DNA from: Saprospiraceae bacterium
Lineage (GTDB): Bacteria > Bacteroidota > Bacteroidia > Chitinophagales > Saprospiraceae
NCBI GenBank assembly: GCA_016714085.1
Contig: JADJNW010000014.1
Location: forward strand, 186,001 to 250,000
Length of the DNA stretch: 64,000 bases
Reading direction: 5' to 3'
The translations under genes were made by a program, and so were the position numbers. The notes beneath the pieces were generated by a model that made no database searches, was not told the origin of the DNA, and worked only from the letters and a program-made list of their open reading frames with translations. This document shows positions 1-8,350 of this stretch, piece by piece; the stretch's first letter is position 1, and the number at the start of each line of letters is the position of its first letter.

Positions 1-693
1 GTAGGAAACAATACAACGAAAGATACACTGCATAATGTAATGGAGACGGGCGAAGTCGTGATCAATGTGGTGACGTATAATATAGTGCGGCAGGCTGCTA
101 TCACCAGCATTGAATATCCGCCGGAGGTGAGCGAATTTGAAAAAGCAGGGTTCACGCCTATTGCTTCGGAGCTTGTCAAACCTTTCCGTGTTAAGGAATC
201 GCCGATACACATAGAATGCAAGGTAAATCAGATTATCCCACTTGGTGAGCAAGGTGGCGCCGGGCATCTGATCATTTGCGAAGTATTGCAAATGCACATT
301 GATGAAGCTGTTTTAGATGAAAAAGAGCGGATTGATCCACATAAAATTGACCTCATGGGGCGCATGGGCCGTGCTTTCTATGTACGGGCGAGCGGCGAAG
401 CGGTGCATACGATTTTTCAACCATACAATATATTGGGAATCGGTTTTGATCAATTGCCGAAAGGCATTCGTCATAGCAAAATATTGACGGGCAATGATTT
501 AGGACAACTGGCTGCACTAACCGAAGCACCTGCCAGGTCTTCTGTTTTGGAATTGAAAAATGACCCTTATATTCAACAATTATTGCAGTCTGAAAATCCG
601 CTCGAAGAACTCCACCGCTACGCCCAGAAAGAGCTGGCTAAGGAAAATGTGGCCTTAGCAGCTCGGATTGCTTGGTTAGGGGAGCAATTATAA
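1..693 (+). CDS. Flavin reductase family protein, 5' truncated by window edge
   Basis: The frame is open from base 1: codons before the ATG at 40 read VGNNTTKDTLHNV and fit the FMN-binding split-barrel fold of the flavin reductase (DIM6/NTAB) family, so that ATG is internal and the true start lies outside the window. Family members bind FMN and reduce flavin or act as small NAD(P)H oxidoreductases in the cytoplasm. Seen here are the barrel strands with VKESPIHIECKV and the segment IDLMGRMGRAFYVRASG near the end of the barrel; a helical tail of about 100 residues follows. The TAA at 691-693 overlaps the repaired 3' end of the convergent hydrolase gene. The substrate cannot be inferred. Confidence 0.8.
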   Translation, partial: VGNNTTKDTLHNVMETGEVVINVVTYNIVRQAAITSIEYPPEVSEFEKAGFTPIASELVKPFRVKESPIHIECKVNQIIPLGEQGGAGHLIICEVLQMHIDEAVLDEKERIDPHKIDLMGRMGRAFYVRASGEAVHTIFQPYNILGIGFDQLPKGIRHSKILTGNDLGQLAALTEAPARSSVLELKNDPYIQQLLQSENPLEELHRYAQKELAKENVALAARIAWLGEQL

Positions 694-1667
694 TCCTTTT
701 GATGCCAGCCATTCAAACATCGGTTTCTTAAAAGGAGCGCGTTTTTTTTGTGAATGACCAAGGAATGGTCAGCTTCAGGAAACGATAGAATGTGGTAATC
801 CCTATTTTTTGCTTTCATTTGTTCCAGTCGCTGAATGCTCAATTCCACCGGGCAAAAGCGGTCTACAGCGGCATCTCCGTACAACCAAAGAACAGGGATA
901 GATAATTGCTCCAAATACTGTTGCGGTTCAAAGTCCATTACGCTGCGATACCACTGGCGATAAGCGTGTTCAGCCTCCATTGGTTCTCTCCTGCCATCGT
1001 ACCGACTCAGCCAGCGCTTATTTTTATGTTGTTCCCATAATTGGGCAAATTTTTCAAATGCATACTTTCCTCTGCTCACATCCTCATCCAAAAGGTGCAT
1101 TTCGCGTACTTCTGCAATTTCTGCATCGTTGAAGCCTTCCGCCTTCAAACGGGCAGCCCGCTCAAAAATTCTATCTTCTGATACCGTCGAAACAGAAGCT
1201 GATTGAATGACCATAAACGCTACCTTGCCAGACTTCACCGCCGCCAATGGTGCTACCCAGCCGCCTTGACTCGCCGCAAAAAAGCCAATTTTCTGTTTGT
1301 CTATTTCTAGTCTTTCGCTCAAAAACTGCACGGCTGCTGCTGCATCGCCAGCCAAATCCTCAAAACTGAAATAATTCCAGGCATTGGCGTCACCTTGTGA
1401 TTTGCCTACTCCACGTTTGTCATAAGCCAGCGCTGCGTAGCCTTGTTCTACCCATTTTTCGGCTTCTTTCAGATAATTGTCACGTGTTTCCTGTCCAGAC
1501 CCATGAATGAATACCACAGCAGGGAAAGATTTCTTGCCTTCGGGCATCAAGAGCGTCCCGGCAAGCGTAATGTCGCCATTTTTAAAATAAATTTCTTCGG
1601 ATGTATTTGCCTGCAAAAAGCTCCCAAATAGACAGAATACGCAAATAACAAAGAGTCTCTTTTTCAT
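688..1667 (-). CDS. Exported alpha/beta hydrolase, frameshifted near its C terminus
   Basis: A signal peptide (MKKRLFVICVFCLFGSFLQA) is followed by an alpha/beta hydrolase domain with the oxyanion segment HGSGQE, a nucleophile elbow ASQGGW, an acidic YGDAAVDRF and a final ADHS histidine, so the triad looks complete. I chose ATG at 1667 because it opens the signal peptide; an upstream in-frame start adds 13 unlikely residues. The uninterrupted frame runs on to 618 with an implausible tail. Adding one A to the A8 run (plus-strand T8, 742-749) restores KRAPFKKPMFEWLASKGL and a stop at 688-690. It is the last gene of an AraC-regulator/hydrolase/hydrolase series and is paralogous to the C-terminal part of the preceding hydrolase. 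The substrate is unknown, probably an ester or peptide in the periplasm. Confidence 0.75.
742..749 (-). other. Homopolymer frameshift site (T8 on +)
   Basis: With eight T residues the minus-strand hydrolase frame changes into a tail unlike its family. With nine, the protein ends in KRAPFKKPMFEWLASKGL and stops next to the neighbouring gene. This may be a one-base assembly deletion or a genuine slippage mutation. Confidence 0.7.
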
Positions 1668-1764
1668 ATAAAATCCTTTTTCGGGTGAAAAATATTCCAC
1701 AATCATAAGGATTAGAAAAAGACAAAGCGTGTCGCTACGCGTATTGGAACTACTAAATCATTAC
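1662..1764. repeat. Intergenic repeat, copy 1 (upstream of hydrolase 1)
   Basis: About 100 bp running from the hydrolase 1 start back to the end of hydrolase 2. It shares long blocks with 3027-3122, including GCAATCATAAG-like, GCTACGCGTATTG and ACTAAATCA segments. It contains a small hairpin (AGCG-TGT-CGCT). It is either a shared promoter/operator or a trace of the tandem duplication that produced the two hydrolases. Confidence 0.7.
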
Positions 1765-3032
1765 TTGGTGACTTTTAATGTCCAACCAGTTAATGTTTCA
1801 AAGTACCCATCCACAAATTTTTTCAATTGGGGCATTTCGGTATCATCCAATTTCCCAGTGCTTGTTTCAAAATAACCGTGATTAGCAGATGGAAATACTT
1901 TAAATGTTACATTTTTGATATTGCCACTTTTCTCAAATACTTCCTGGAACAGCGCCATATTGGTTTTCATGTCGGTGTACCTATCGAGTTCTCCGCCAAT
2001 CACTAAAACCGGGCATTTCAAAGCGCTCAGTGCAGGCTCTGATTTGTAATAACCATTCAATGTCCAGAATGTACCGCCCGGCAGGTCTCCTCCTGTCCTT
2101 ACAAACCAAACCTTTTTTTGAGCGATGGGTAAGGCTGCTTCGTATTTTTCTTTATTGCCCGTTATGCCTGCTTCATATTTTATAGCTCTAAAATCATAAA
2201 TTTCTTTAATCGCCCATTCTGGCACACCGGCCTGTCGATTGGCGCACATACCATTATACAAATGCTGCTCAACAGGCGTGACCACATTGCCGGCGCTGAT
2301 AATTACATAAGAAAGCAAATCCGATTTGCTCGCGGCCAATGGCGCAACCCAACCGCCCTGGCTATGTCCGCAAATGCCAATATGTTTTGCGTTGATTGAC
2401 TTATGTTTAGATAGCATCATAGCTGCTGCCGTTGCATCATCAGCGTAATCAGCGAAAGATGCTTTCCATTCACCTTCTTCTTCTGGTCGGTCTGTACCTC
2501 TTTTATCGTATATAAATGCTGCAATGCCATTACTTGCAAATAAATACGCGAGCCCTCTGCTTGCCTCTCTTTTTTCATAGCCGGAACCATGTGTTAAGAT
2601 CAAACACGGAAAAGGACCTTTGCCTTCAGGAAGAATCAATGTACCTCCCAACTTAATATCCCCATTTTTGAATTCTTTATCTTGCTCTTTTAACTTTAGT
2701 TTCGTACCGATTGCTTCAGTGCCATTCGATTTGATAGATATTTTCTCGCCTTTACCTTCAATGCGCAACTTGCCTTCAATGCTGTCAAATAATGCAATAG
2801 CATTGCCAAATTCAAATTCATTCGCAGCAGCGGCTGGTTTCAATCCTCGGATAGTTCCATTGGAAAATATAACCGCCGGATTGCCTTCCATTTCGATCAA
2901 AACAGCAAAACTGCCGTCCGACATTTTATAAACACCTTTTGGAAACTTTTCAGGTGGGAGGTTCGTGCAACCTACGCTTGCGTGATTCCAAACAAAACCC
3001 AAAACCAAGAACATAATTAACATCCTTTTCAT
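1761..3032 (-). CDS. Exported alpha/beta hydrolase with N-terminal extension
   Basis: A 423-residue protein with signal peptide (MKRMLIMFLVLGFVWNHASVG). A Cys follows the likely cleavage site but the lipobox is weak. Residues ~30-125 form an extra domain of unknown role; residues ~130-423 are an alpha/beta hydrolase with HGSGYEKR, the nucleophile elbow GHSQGGW, acid candidate GGELDRYTD and the catalytic His in SANHGYF. The catalytic part is paralogous to the next gene downstream (shared FKNGDI, LPEGK, YDKRG, SQGGWVAPLAA). It lies 83 bp after the AraC-type regulator gene on the same strand, which suggests regulation by or together with it. Likely a periplasmic esterase or peptidase; substrate unknown. 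Confidence 0.82.
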   Translation of the reverse strand: MKRMLIMFLVLGFVWNHASVGCTNLPPEKFPKGVYKMSDGSFAVLIEMEGNPAVIFSNGTIRGLKPAAAANEFEFGNAIALFDSIEGKLRIEGKGEKISIKSNGTEAIGTKLKLKEQDKEFKNGDIKLGGTLILPEGKGPFPCLILTHGSGYEKREASRGLAYLFASNGIAAFIYDKRGTDRPEEEGEWKASFADYADDATAAAMMLSKHKSINAKHIGICGHSQGGWVAPLAASKSDLLSYVIISAGNVVTPVEQHLYNGMCANRQAGVPEWAIKEIYDFRAIKYEAGITGNKEKYEAALPIAQKKVWFVRTGGDLPGGTFWTLNGYYKSEPALSALKCPVLVIGGELDRYTDMKTNMALFQEVFEKSGNIKNVTFKVFPSANHGYFETSTGKLDDTEMPQLKKFVDGYFETLTGWTLKVTK

Positions 3033-3122
3033 AATAACATCCTTTTATGTGAAAATATCCTGCAATCATAAGCATTTGAAAAGGATGGAGCGTGGCGCTA
3101 CGCGTATTGAAACCACTAAATC
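3027..3122. repeat. Intergenic repeat, copy 2 (upstream of hydrolase 2)
   Basis: Direct-repeat partner of 1662-1764, placed identically between the end of the preceding gene and the hydrolase start. It contains the hairpin AGCG-TGG-CGCT followed by ACGCGTATTG. By eye the two copies look more alike than the coding parts of the two hydrolases. Confidence 0.7.
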
Positions 3123-4210
3123 ACGATTTGTTCTTTATATTCCGAAGGCGTCATGCCTGCATATTTTTTAAAAGCGCGATTGAAAGAGGTTTTACTGTTG
3201 AATCCGGCCTCCAAACCCAAGGCCAACAAGGTTTTATGGTCATTTCGGGGAGATTCAATCAGTTCCTGCGCTTCTTTGACGCGGTAGGCATTTATAAACT
3301 CATAAAAATTTTGTCCTTGTTTTTCACTCAGAATTTGCGACAAGTAATAAGGAGAAACTTCCAACTTAGCAGCAATGTCTTCCAGGCGAAGCTCGCTATC
3401 CCGATAGGCTTTTTCTTTCTCCATTAAAGCCAAAAGTCTTTGATGGTAAGTATTTTTTTTATCCTCGTCCAAAGGCGAAGTGCGATATTTGGGCAAATTG
3501 ACAACAGAAACGGCTTCGCGAAGAAAAGCAGGGTGCTGAATAAAAATAAAAACCATTGCAAAAAGGATAAAAGTCAGAAAAGTGTTGGCAATAAAATCAG
3601 CGTCAATCCAAGGCTCCAGCCCAAAACTATCAAAATTGAATGCCGGTACATTCACGATTAACAAGCAAAGAACCGCAAACACCAATTTTTTCAAAACAAT
3701 AAGTTTTTCGGTCAGGGGTGGCGCAGTTTGCCTGAGCAACAAAAATGCCCAGATATGATAAAAGAATAGGTGCGCAAATTTTACATTCACCAATATAGTG
3801 GCAGTAGAAGATAGATTCGAATTTCTAAAAAGGCTTTGTTCAAATGGCACAGCGAAGTGAAAACTCAAATATGCAATTGTACTTACGAAAAAGGGCAGCA
3901 AGTGCAATAAGTCTTTCTGAAAAATCTGAGCCTCCTGTCGAATCGTTTTCCGTACCAGCAAATAAACTAAAGGTCCTAGCGCCAAATCAATCGTAAAGGA
4001 GCTTGTAGAAAACTTTGGCAGGAAGTGGTCGAGCCGACTTGCCTCCGAAAATTCATCCAGCAAAAACCAGGAAAAACTCAGGATTAGCCAGTGCAAAACT
4101 TCTATTGCGCCCTGATTAGTCGTGTTGCGAACTCGCCAAAGCACCAAAATCAAAAATATCGATTGTGCAAAGCCAATACCAAAAAGGAAAGAGCGTAGAT
4201 TCAGTTCCAT
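3116..4210 (-). CDS. AraC-family regulator with N-terminal membrane domain
   Basis: A 364-residue protein. Residues 1-~235 hold about seven hydrophobic helices (for example FLFGIGFAQSIFLILVLW). The last ~100 residues are a two-HTH AraC domain, seen as LEDIAAKLEVSPYYLSQIL and FNRAFKKYAGMTPSEY. Such membrane-embedded AraC regulators are common in Bacteroidota and probably sense an envelope or extracellular ligand while binding DNA at the membrane. It is the first gene of a series with two exported hydrolases and is divergent from the acyl-CoA dehydrogenase gene. A small inverted repeat (TGCCT-ACA-AGGCA, 4256-4268) lies in the shared upstream region. Target genes are inferred from position only. 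Confidence 0.85.
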   Translation of the reverse strand: MELNLRSFLFGIGFAQSIFLILVLWRVRNTTNQGAIEVLHWLILSFSWFLLDEFSEASRLDHFLPKFSTSSFTIDLALGPLVYLLVRKTIRQEAQIFQKDLLHLLPFFVSTIAYLSFHFAVPFEQSLFRNSNLSSTATILVNVKFAHLFFYHIWAFLLLRQTAPPLTEKLIVLKKLVFAVLCLLIVNVPAFNFDSFGLEPWIDADFIANTFLTFILFAMVFIFIQHPAFLREAVSVVNLPKYRTSPLDEDKKNTYHQRLLALMEKEKAYRDSELRLEDIAAKLEVSPYYLSQILSEKQGQNFYEFINAYRVKEAQELIESPRNDHKTLLALGLEAGFNSKTSFNRAFKKYAGMTPSEYKEQIVI

Positions 4211-4298
4211 AGCTATCTATTTTGCCTCCAATAGACAAATGGTTTGCTGCACAGTTGCCTACAAGGCATACTTACAAAATAAGGATAATTTTAAGTTT

Positions 4299-4379
4299 TA
4301 GCGAATTTTCGCAAAATTTTCAGACTAAAACCTTTACAAAATCGTTCAAATGATATAACTTCGTAGCGAATTTTCGCTA
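4299..4379. promoter_or_regulatory. Twin palindrome and promoter of the acyl-CoA dehydrogenase gene
   Basis: Two copies of an inverted repeat: TAGCGAA-TT-TTCGCTA at 4364-4379 (perfect 7-bp arms) and TAGCGAA-TT-TTCGCAA at 4299-4314 (one mismatch), centres 65 bp apart. A Bacteroidota -7 like element TAACTTCG lies at 4356-4363, directly against the downstream copy, 48 bp before the ATG. This geometry suits a dimeric repressor acting by looping or blocking. The regulator is not encoded recognisably nearby. Confidence 0.55.
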
Positions 4380-4410
4380 AAATCATTTTTACCTTCAAAT
4401 AGCCCAAGTC

Positions 4411-6210
4411 ATGCAAGATACATTGGTCAACAAATCAGTACTCAAAGGTGGCGAGTTTATTGTAAAAGACGCCAGCCCCGAAGATATTTTTATCCCTGAA
4501 GAATTCAATGAAGAGCAATTGATGATTCGGGACACAGTGCGCGATTTTTTGCATAGTGAAATTTTGCCAAATGCCAAGCGAATTGAAAAGCAAGAAGAAG
4601 GATTAAACACAAGTTTACTTAGGAAAATAGCAGAACTGGGCTTGCTTGGGTCTCATATGCCAGAAGCGTATGGAGGTTTGGCTTTGGATACTAATACCAA
4701 TACACTTATTGGCGAAACGCTCGGCCCTTCCGGCGCTTTCAATGTTTCCTATGCAGCCCATACGGGTATTGGGATGCTGCCAATTTTATATTTCGGTACA
4801 GAAGAACAAAAACAAAAATATCTACCCCGTCTTATTTCAAGCGAATTGAAAGCAGCTTATTGCTTGACCGAACCAGGCTCTGGTTCGGATGCGCTGGCTG
4901 CTAAAACCCGCGCAGATTTGACCGATGATGGCAAGCATTATGTCTTGAATGGCCAGAAAATGTGGATTTCCAATGCTGGTTTTGCTGATTTATTCATTGT
5001 TTTTGCGCAGGTGGACGGTGATAAATTCACAGGATTCATCGTAGAGCGGAATACAGCAGGCTTAACTTTAGGTGCAGAGGAAGATAAAATGGGCATCAAA
5101 GGCTCATCCACACGGCAAGTATTTTTTGAAAATGCGAAAGTGCCAGCAGAAAATGTCTTGGGCGAAATCGGCAAAGGGCATTTGATTGCCTTCAATGCCT
5201 TGAATATCGGACGGTTTAAGTTGGGCGCCATGTGCATAGGTGGGTGCAAAATGAGCAATACTTCTGCGATTCGCTACGCGAACGAACGAATCCAATTCAA
5301 ACAACCCATTTCTAATTTTGGAGCAATCAAGCACAAACTCGCAGAGCAAGCAATTCAAACTTTTGTTGCAGAAAGTGCGGTTTACAGAGTATCCGATTTG
5401 TTGGATGATCAGAAAAAAGCATTTGAAGAGGCAGGTGATTCCTTTGGGGAGGCTAATTTGAAATCAGCGGAAGAATATGCTATTGAATGCGCTATTATCA
5501 AAATAGTTGGCTCGGAAGTACTTGATCTTATTGTGGATGAAACGGTACAGGTACACGGCGGTATGGGCTACAGCGAAGAAGGCACGGCAGCACGCGCTTA
5601 TCGAGATTCGCGTATCAATCGCATTTATGAAGGTACCAATGAAATCAACCGTTTGCTATTAGTAGATCAATTGTTCCGGCGAGCTTTGAAAGGTAAAATT
5701 GACATCGTCGGGCCGGCTTGGGAAGTGCAGAAGGAATTAGCTTCGATGCCATCTATGGAAAAAACCGAAGGCGCTTACGGCGAAGAGCGTAAAGCTGTGA
5801 AAGAATTCAAAAAACTAGTATTGATGGTGGCTGGTGGCGCTGCTAAAATGCAAATGGACGGTAAGCTCAATCTGAAAGAAGAACAAGAAATCGTGATGAA
5901 TGTAGCTGATATGATTATGGATACTTTCCTGGCGGAATCGCTGCTGCTCCGTGTAGAAAAATTGGCTGGCATGAGCAAGTCACAAAATCAGGATTTATAC
6001 GATACGATATTGCGCACCTTTTTGCACGATGCAACCACTCGTATGAGCAAAAACGCGACTGATGCTTTGGTCTCTTTCGCGGAAGGTGATTTACTTCGTA
6101 CTTTCCTAATGGGTGTGAAACGCTTTACAAAATATGCACCTCAAAATGTGAAAGAGAATCGTCGCAAAATTGCCGCTGCACTGATCGAAGCAAATGAATA
6201 TTGCTTTTGA
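4411..6210 (+). CDS. Acyl-CoA dehydrogenase (VLCAD/ACAD9-like)
   Basis: A 599-residue cytoplasmic FAD enzyme that introduces the trans-2 double bond into acyl-CoA, the first step of beta-oxidation. The order is N-terminal helical domain, beta domain with LTEPGSGSDA and MWISNAG, C-terminal helical domain with the catalytic Glu in IYEGTNEINR, then about 180 extra residues as in very-long-chain dehydrogenases. The start at 4411 gives a usual 40-residue lead. Upstream lie two matching palindromes and a promoter; downstream a GAAA-loop terminator at 6308-6337, so it is a monocistronic unit. Chain-length specificity is inferred from architecture only. Confidence 0.92.
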   Translation: MQDTLVNKSVLKGGEFIVKDASPEDIFIPEEFNEEQLMIRDTVRDFLHSEILPNAKRIEKQEEGLNTSLLRKIAELGLLGSHMPEAYGGLALDTNTNTLIGETLGPSGAFNVSYAAHTGIGMLPILYFGTEEQKQKYLPRLISSELKAAYCLTEPGSGSDALAAKTRADLTDDGKHYVLNGQKMWISNAGFADLFIVFAQVDGDKFTGFIVERNTAGLTLGAEEDKMGIKGSSTRQVFFENAKVPAENVLGEIGKGHLIAFNALNIGRFKLGAMCIGGCKMSNTSAIRYANERIQFKQPISNFGAIKHKLAEQAIQTFVAESAVYRVSDLLDDQKKAFEEAGDSFGEANLKSAEEYAIECAIIKIVGSEVLDLIVDETVQVHGGMGYSEEGTAARAYRDSRINRIYEGTNEINRLLLVDQLFRRALKGKIDIVGPAWEVQKELASMPSMEKTEGAYGEERKAVKEFKKLVLMVAGGAAKMQMDGKLNLKEEQEIVMNVADMIMDTFLAESLLLRVEKLAGMSKSQNQDLYDTILRTFLHDATTRMSKNATDALVSFAEGDLLRTFLMGVKRFTKYAPQNVKENRRKIAAALIEANEYCF

Positions 6211-6276
6211 AATGGAATGTTGGAATTGCAAGTAACATCTTCGTTTTCCAAGATTCCAGTACTCCAGCATTCCATT
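6211..6276. repeat. Intergenic inverted short-period repeat
   Basis: Arms at 6211-6226 and 6261-6276 pair at 14 of 16 positions (AATGGAATGTTGGAAT against ACTCCAGCATTCCATT). The words TTGGAA/TTCCA recur between the arms. No U-tract follows on either strand, so it looks like one of several degenerate intergenic repeats in this window and not a terminator. Confidence 0.5.
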
Positions 6277-6307
6277 AAAAAATACGCTTGAAGACTAATT
6301 GAAGAGG

Positions 6308-6337
6308 GCGTTCTGCTGAAAAGTAGGGCGCTTTTTT
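6308..6337 (+). terminator. Intrinsic terminator after the acyl-CoA dehydrogenase gene
   Basis: GCGTTCTGCT pairs with AGTAGGGCGC over 10 bp (with G-U pairs) around a GAAA tetraloop and is followed by six T residues. Orientation fits the upstream plus-strand gene. Confidence 0.8.
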
Positions 6338-6359
6338 ATTTATATTTGATTTTTAAAGC

Positions 6360-7268
6360 TTATTTCCAAAGCCCTTTTGGATATTTATTTGCAGCGGTGA
6401 GCTTTGCAAATGCCTGCTGCACCACTTCTTTATCCTCTTTGTACGTAACGCCATACCATTGCTCGTCGTTGGGAATCACCGTCATTTTTAGTTTGTCTGC
6501 CTGAATTTGATTGGTGACAAACAAAGGAATATAAAATTCGGATTTAGGATTGTCGCCGTTTGTTTTTACAAATTCGATAAATTGTTCGCGCAAAGCGGGA
6601 AAAATAGAATGGTGAAAACCGAAGAAATTCATAGAAACCAATGTATCGTCACTTAATATTCGACGCGTACCATCCTCCGCCAGATAGCTGATTTCATTGC
6701 TAATGCGCTCGATTTTATGTGTTTCGTTAATAGCGGTCAAGATATTTTGAGTATCCATAGCGCATACGCCGCGAGAGACCGAACCATTATCTGATAGCGT
6801 GTTTTTCAAAATATAACCGATCATCGAATAATGATCTGGCGTACAATCTTTGACTAAAAAATCCGCCATTGCAGGAAAGGCAGTAATGCCGTAATAATCG
6901 TCGGCATTGATCACTGCAAAAGGCTCATGGATAGCGTGTTCCGCCACCAACACGGCGTGCCCTGTACCCCAGGGTTTTTCGCGCTTAGGCAAATTGCTCA
7001 AGCCTTCAATCGGGGTATCCATCTCTTGAAAAACATAATCAACCAGGATTTTATGATCGAATTTGCCCGAAAATTTTGCTTTGAAATCAACTTCAATATC
7101 CTTGCGAATGACAAAAACGACCTTTCCAAAGCCTGAGCGAATGGCATCAAATATGGAATATTCAATAATAGCTTCGCCGCCGGGCCCGATGGAATCTACT
7201 TGTTTCAAACCGCCATAACGACTGCCAATGCCGGCTGCGAGGATCAGGAGGGTTGGTTTCATTTGCAT
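6360..7268 (-). CDS. Nucleotidyltransferase (sugar-1-phosphate type)
   Basis: A 302-residue protein of the NTP_transferase family, which joins an NTP and a sugar phosphate to make a nucleotide sugar plus pyrophosphate. Seen are the nucleotide-binding signature LAAGIGSRYGGLKQ at the N terminus, GPGGEAIIEYSI, WGTGHAVL and the metal-binding INADDYYG. ATG at 7262 (MKPTLLI) is an alternative start six bases in. The C-terminal NDEQWYGVTYKEDKE is typical of stand-alone members in Bacteroidota, whose sugar substrate is unclear. It converges with the acyl-CoA dehydrogenase gene and lies downstream of trpF on the same strand, separated by about 230 bp. Probable role: envelope polysaccharide precursor synthesis. 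Confidence 0.8.
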   Translation of the reverse strand: MQMKPTLLILAAGIGSRYGGLKQVDSIGPGGEAIIEYSIFDAIRSGFGKVVFVIRKDIEVDFKAKFSGKFDHKILVDYVFQEMDTPIEGLSNLPKREKPWGTGHAVLVAEHAIHEPFAVINADDYYGITAFPAMADFLVKDCTPDHYSMIGYILKNTLSDNGSVSRGVCAMDTQNILTAINETHKIERISNEISYLAEDGTRRILSDDTLVSMNFFGFHHSIFPALREQFIEFVKTNGDNPKSEFYIPLFVTNQIQADKLKMTVIPNDEQWYGVTYKEDKEVVQQAFAKLTAANKYPKGLWK

Positions 7269-7442
7269 TTTTTTATATATGAATGAAAATTTTCAGGCAA
7301 TAGCCATTTTTACAATTTACAAGGAGCAAACCAATGAATGCAAGGGAGAGGAAACATTAAAATTAAATTCTCACGATTAAATACGGCGCAAATTTGGGAA
7401 AGTTTTATCAAAAGCATAGTTTTTTTAAAGCCTAAATTTTGA

Positions 7443-7500
7443 TAGTTCCGAGAAAAACAAGCAGCAAGCCGCGAGCTACAAGGATCAAGAAACCAGCATC
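7443..7500. repeat. Intergenic degenerate repeat (CAAGC/AGCTACAAGG words)
   Basis: The stretch is built from near-repeats such as AAGCAGCAAGC, GAGCTACAAGG and CAGCATCAAG, directly behind the trpF stop. The same words recur at 43424-43500 upstream of carB. This marks a dispersed, probably non-autonomous intergenic repeat family. Confidence 0.45.
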
Positions 7501-8152
7501 AAGCCTTCTCTACTTCCTCAAAAAAAGCCTCTAATTTCTGTAAATCGAGTCTCCCATTCGTACGCACACCGCTACAAAGATCAAGCCCATAGGGCTGCAC
7601 CAAATCAATTGCTCTACGAACATTCTCCGGGCGCAAGCCACCAGCAAGAAAAACAGGCTTATCAAGGCTTTCGCGGATGCGCCGACTCAAAGCCCAATCG
7701 TGCACCCGCCCCGTGCCGCCGAGTTCTTTCACAGCCAGATTTGGATTGCCACTATCCAACAAAATCGCATCTACTTCATCGGCGATACTCAATGCTTCAT
7801 CTATAGAATTTTCGCCTACTACATGGATTACTTGAACTAGCTTAATACCAGGCAAAGCTGCTCGAATTTGGCGATAAGTGCCTTCTGCCAAGGCATCTAC
7901 GATTTGAATGGTATTGGTGTGAACCCGCTGGTAATGTTCGATAATTTGTTTTGCGCCGACTTCGCTGGTGAGTAGGAAAGCACCAATCGGCGGTGGAACA
8001 ATCGCTGCGATTTTTTGAATCTGCTCATCCGAAATAGGCCCTGGCCCACTGGGCATCTTGCCAACCAATCCTAATGCAGCTGCTCCAAATCGAATGGCAT
8101 CAAATGCTTCCTGTTCACTGCTGATGCAGCATATTTTTACTCTTGGTTTCAT
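7499..8152 (-). CDS. trpF: Phosphoribosylanthranilate isomerase-like protein
   Basis: A 217-residue TIM barrel, the usual length for TrpF, which converts phosphoribosylanthranilate to CdRP in tryptophan synthesis. Seen are VKICCIS at the N terminus with the catalytic Cys position (usual form KICG), the catalytic Asp region AILLDSG, the phosphate-binding FLAGGLRPENV and the final DLCSGVRT. The usual G after KIC is replaced by C and the barrel lacks the canonical RY segment, so it may be a specialised paralogue. No other trp gene is in the window; orphan trpF copies are known. Upstream is AT-rich non-coding DNA. Confidence 0.75.
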   Translation of the reverse strand: MKPRVKICCISSEQEAFDAIRFGAAALGLVGKMPSGPGPISDEQIQKIAAIVPPPIGAFLLTSEVGAKQIIEHYQRVHTNTIQIVDALAEGTYRQIRAALPGIKLVQVIHVVGENSIDEALSIADEVDAILLDSGNPNLAVKELGGTGRVHDWALSRRIRESLDKPVFLAGGLRPENVRRAIDLVQPYGLDLCSGVRTNGRLDLQKLEAFFEEVEKA

Positions 8153-8293
8153 TCCTGTTGCAATCGTGTTAGAATGTTATAATATTATCGTATAAAATAC
8201 ATTTTATAAAAGTCTTTATCTGATAATTCGTTCCAGCCTAATTATCAATTATCAACAAATATTTGAAAAACGTACTTATCTACACATCATTTT

Positions 8294-8324
8294 TTTGCTT
8301 CCCAATAAAATTGTAATAAATTTA
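8294..8324 (+). promoter_or_regulatory. Promoter of the CHAT-TPR unit
   Basis: TTTG at 8294-8297, a 19-bp spacer and TAAATTTA at 8317-8324 (one mismatch to TAnnTTTG). This would start RNA around 8331, about 20 nt before the GTG codon. Fits the Bacteroidota housekeeping sigma consensus. Confidence 0.55.
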
Positions 8325-8350
8325 GGCATTTAAAACCCAGACAAAACTCC

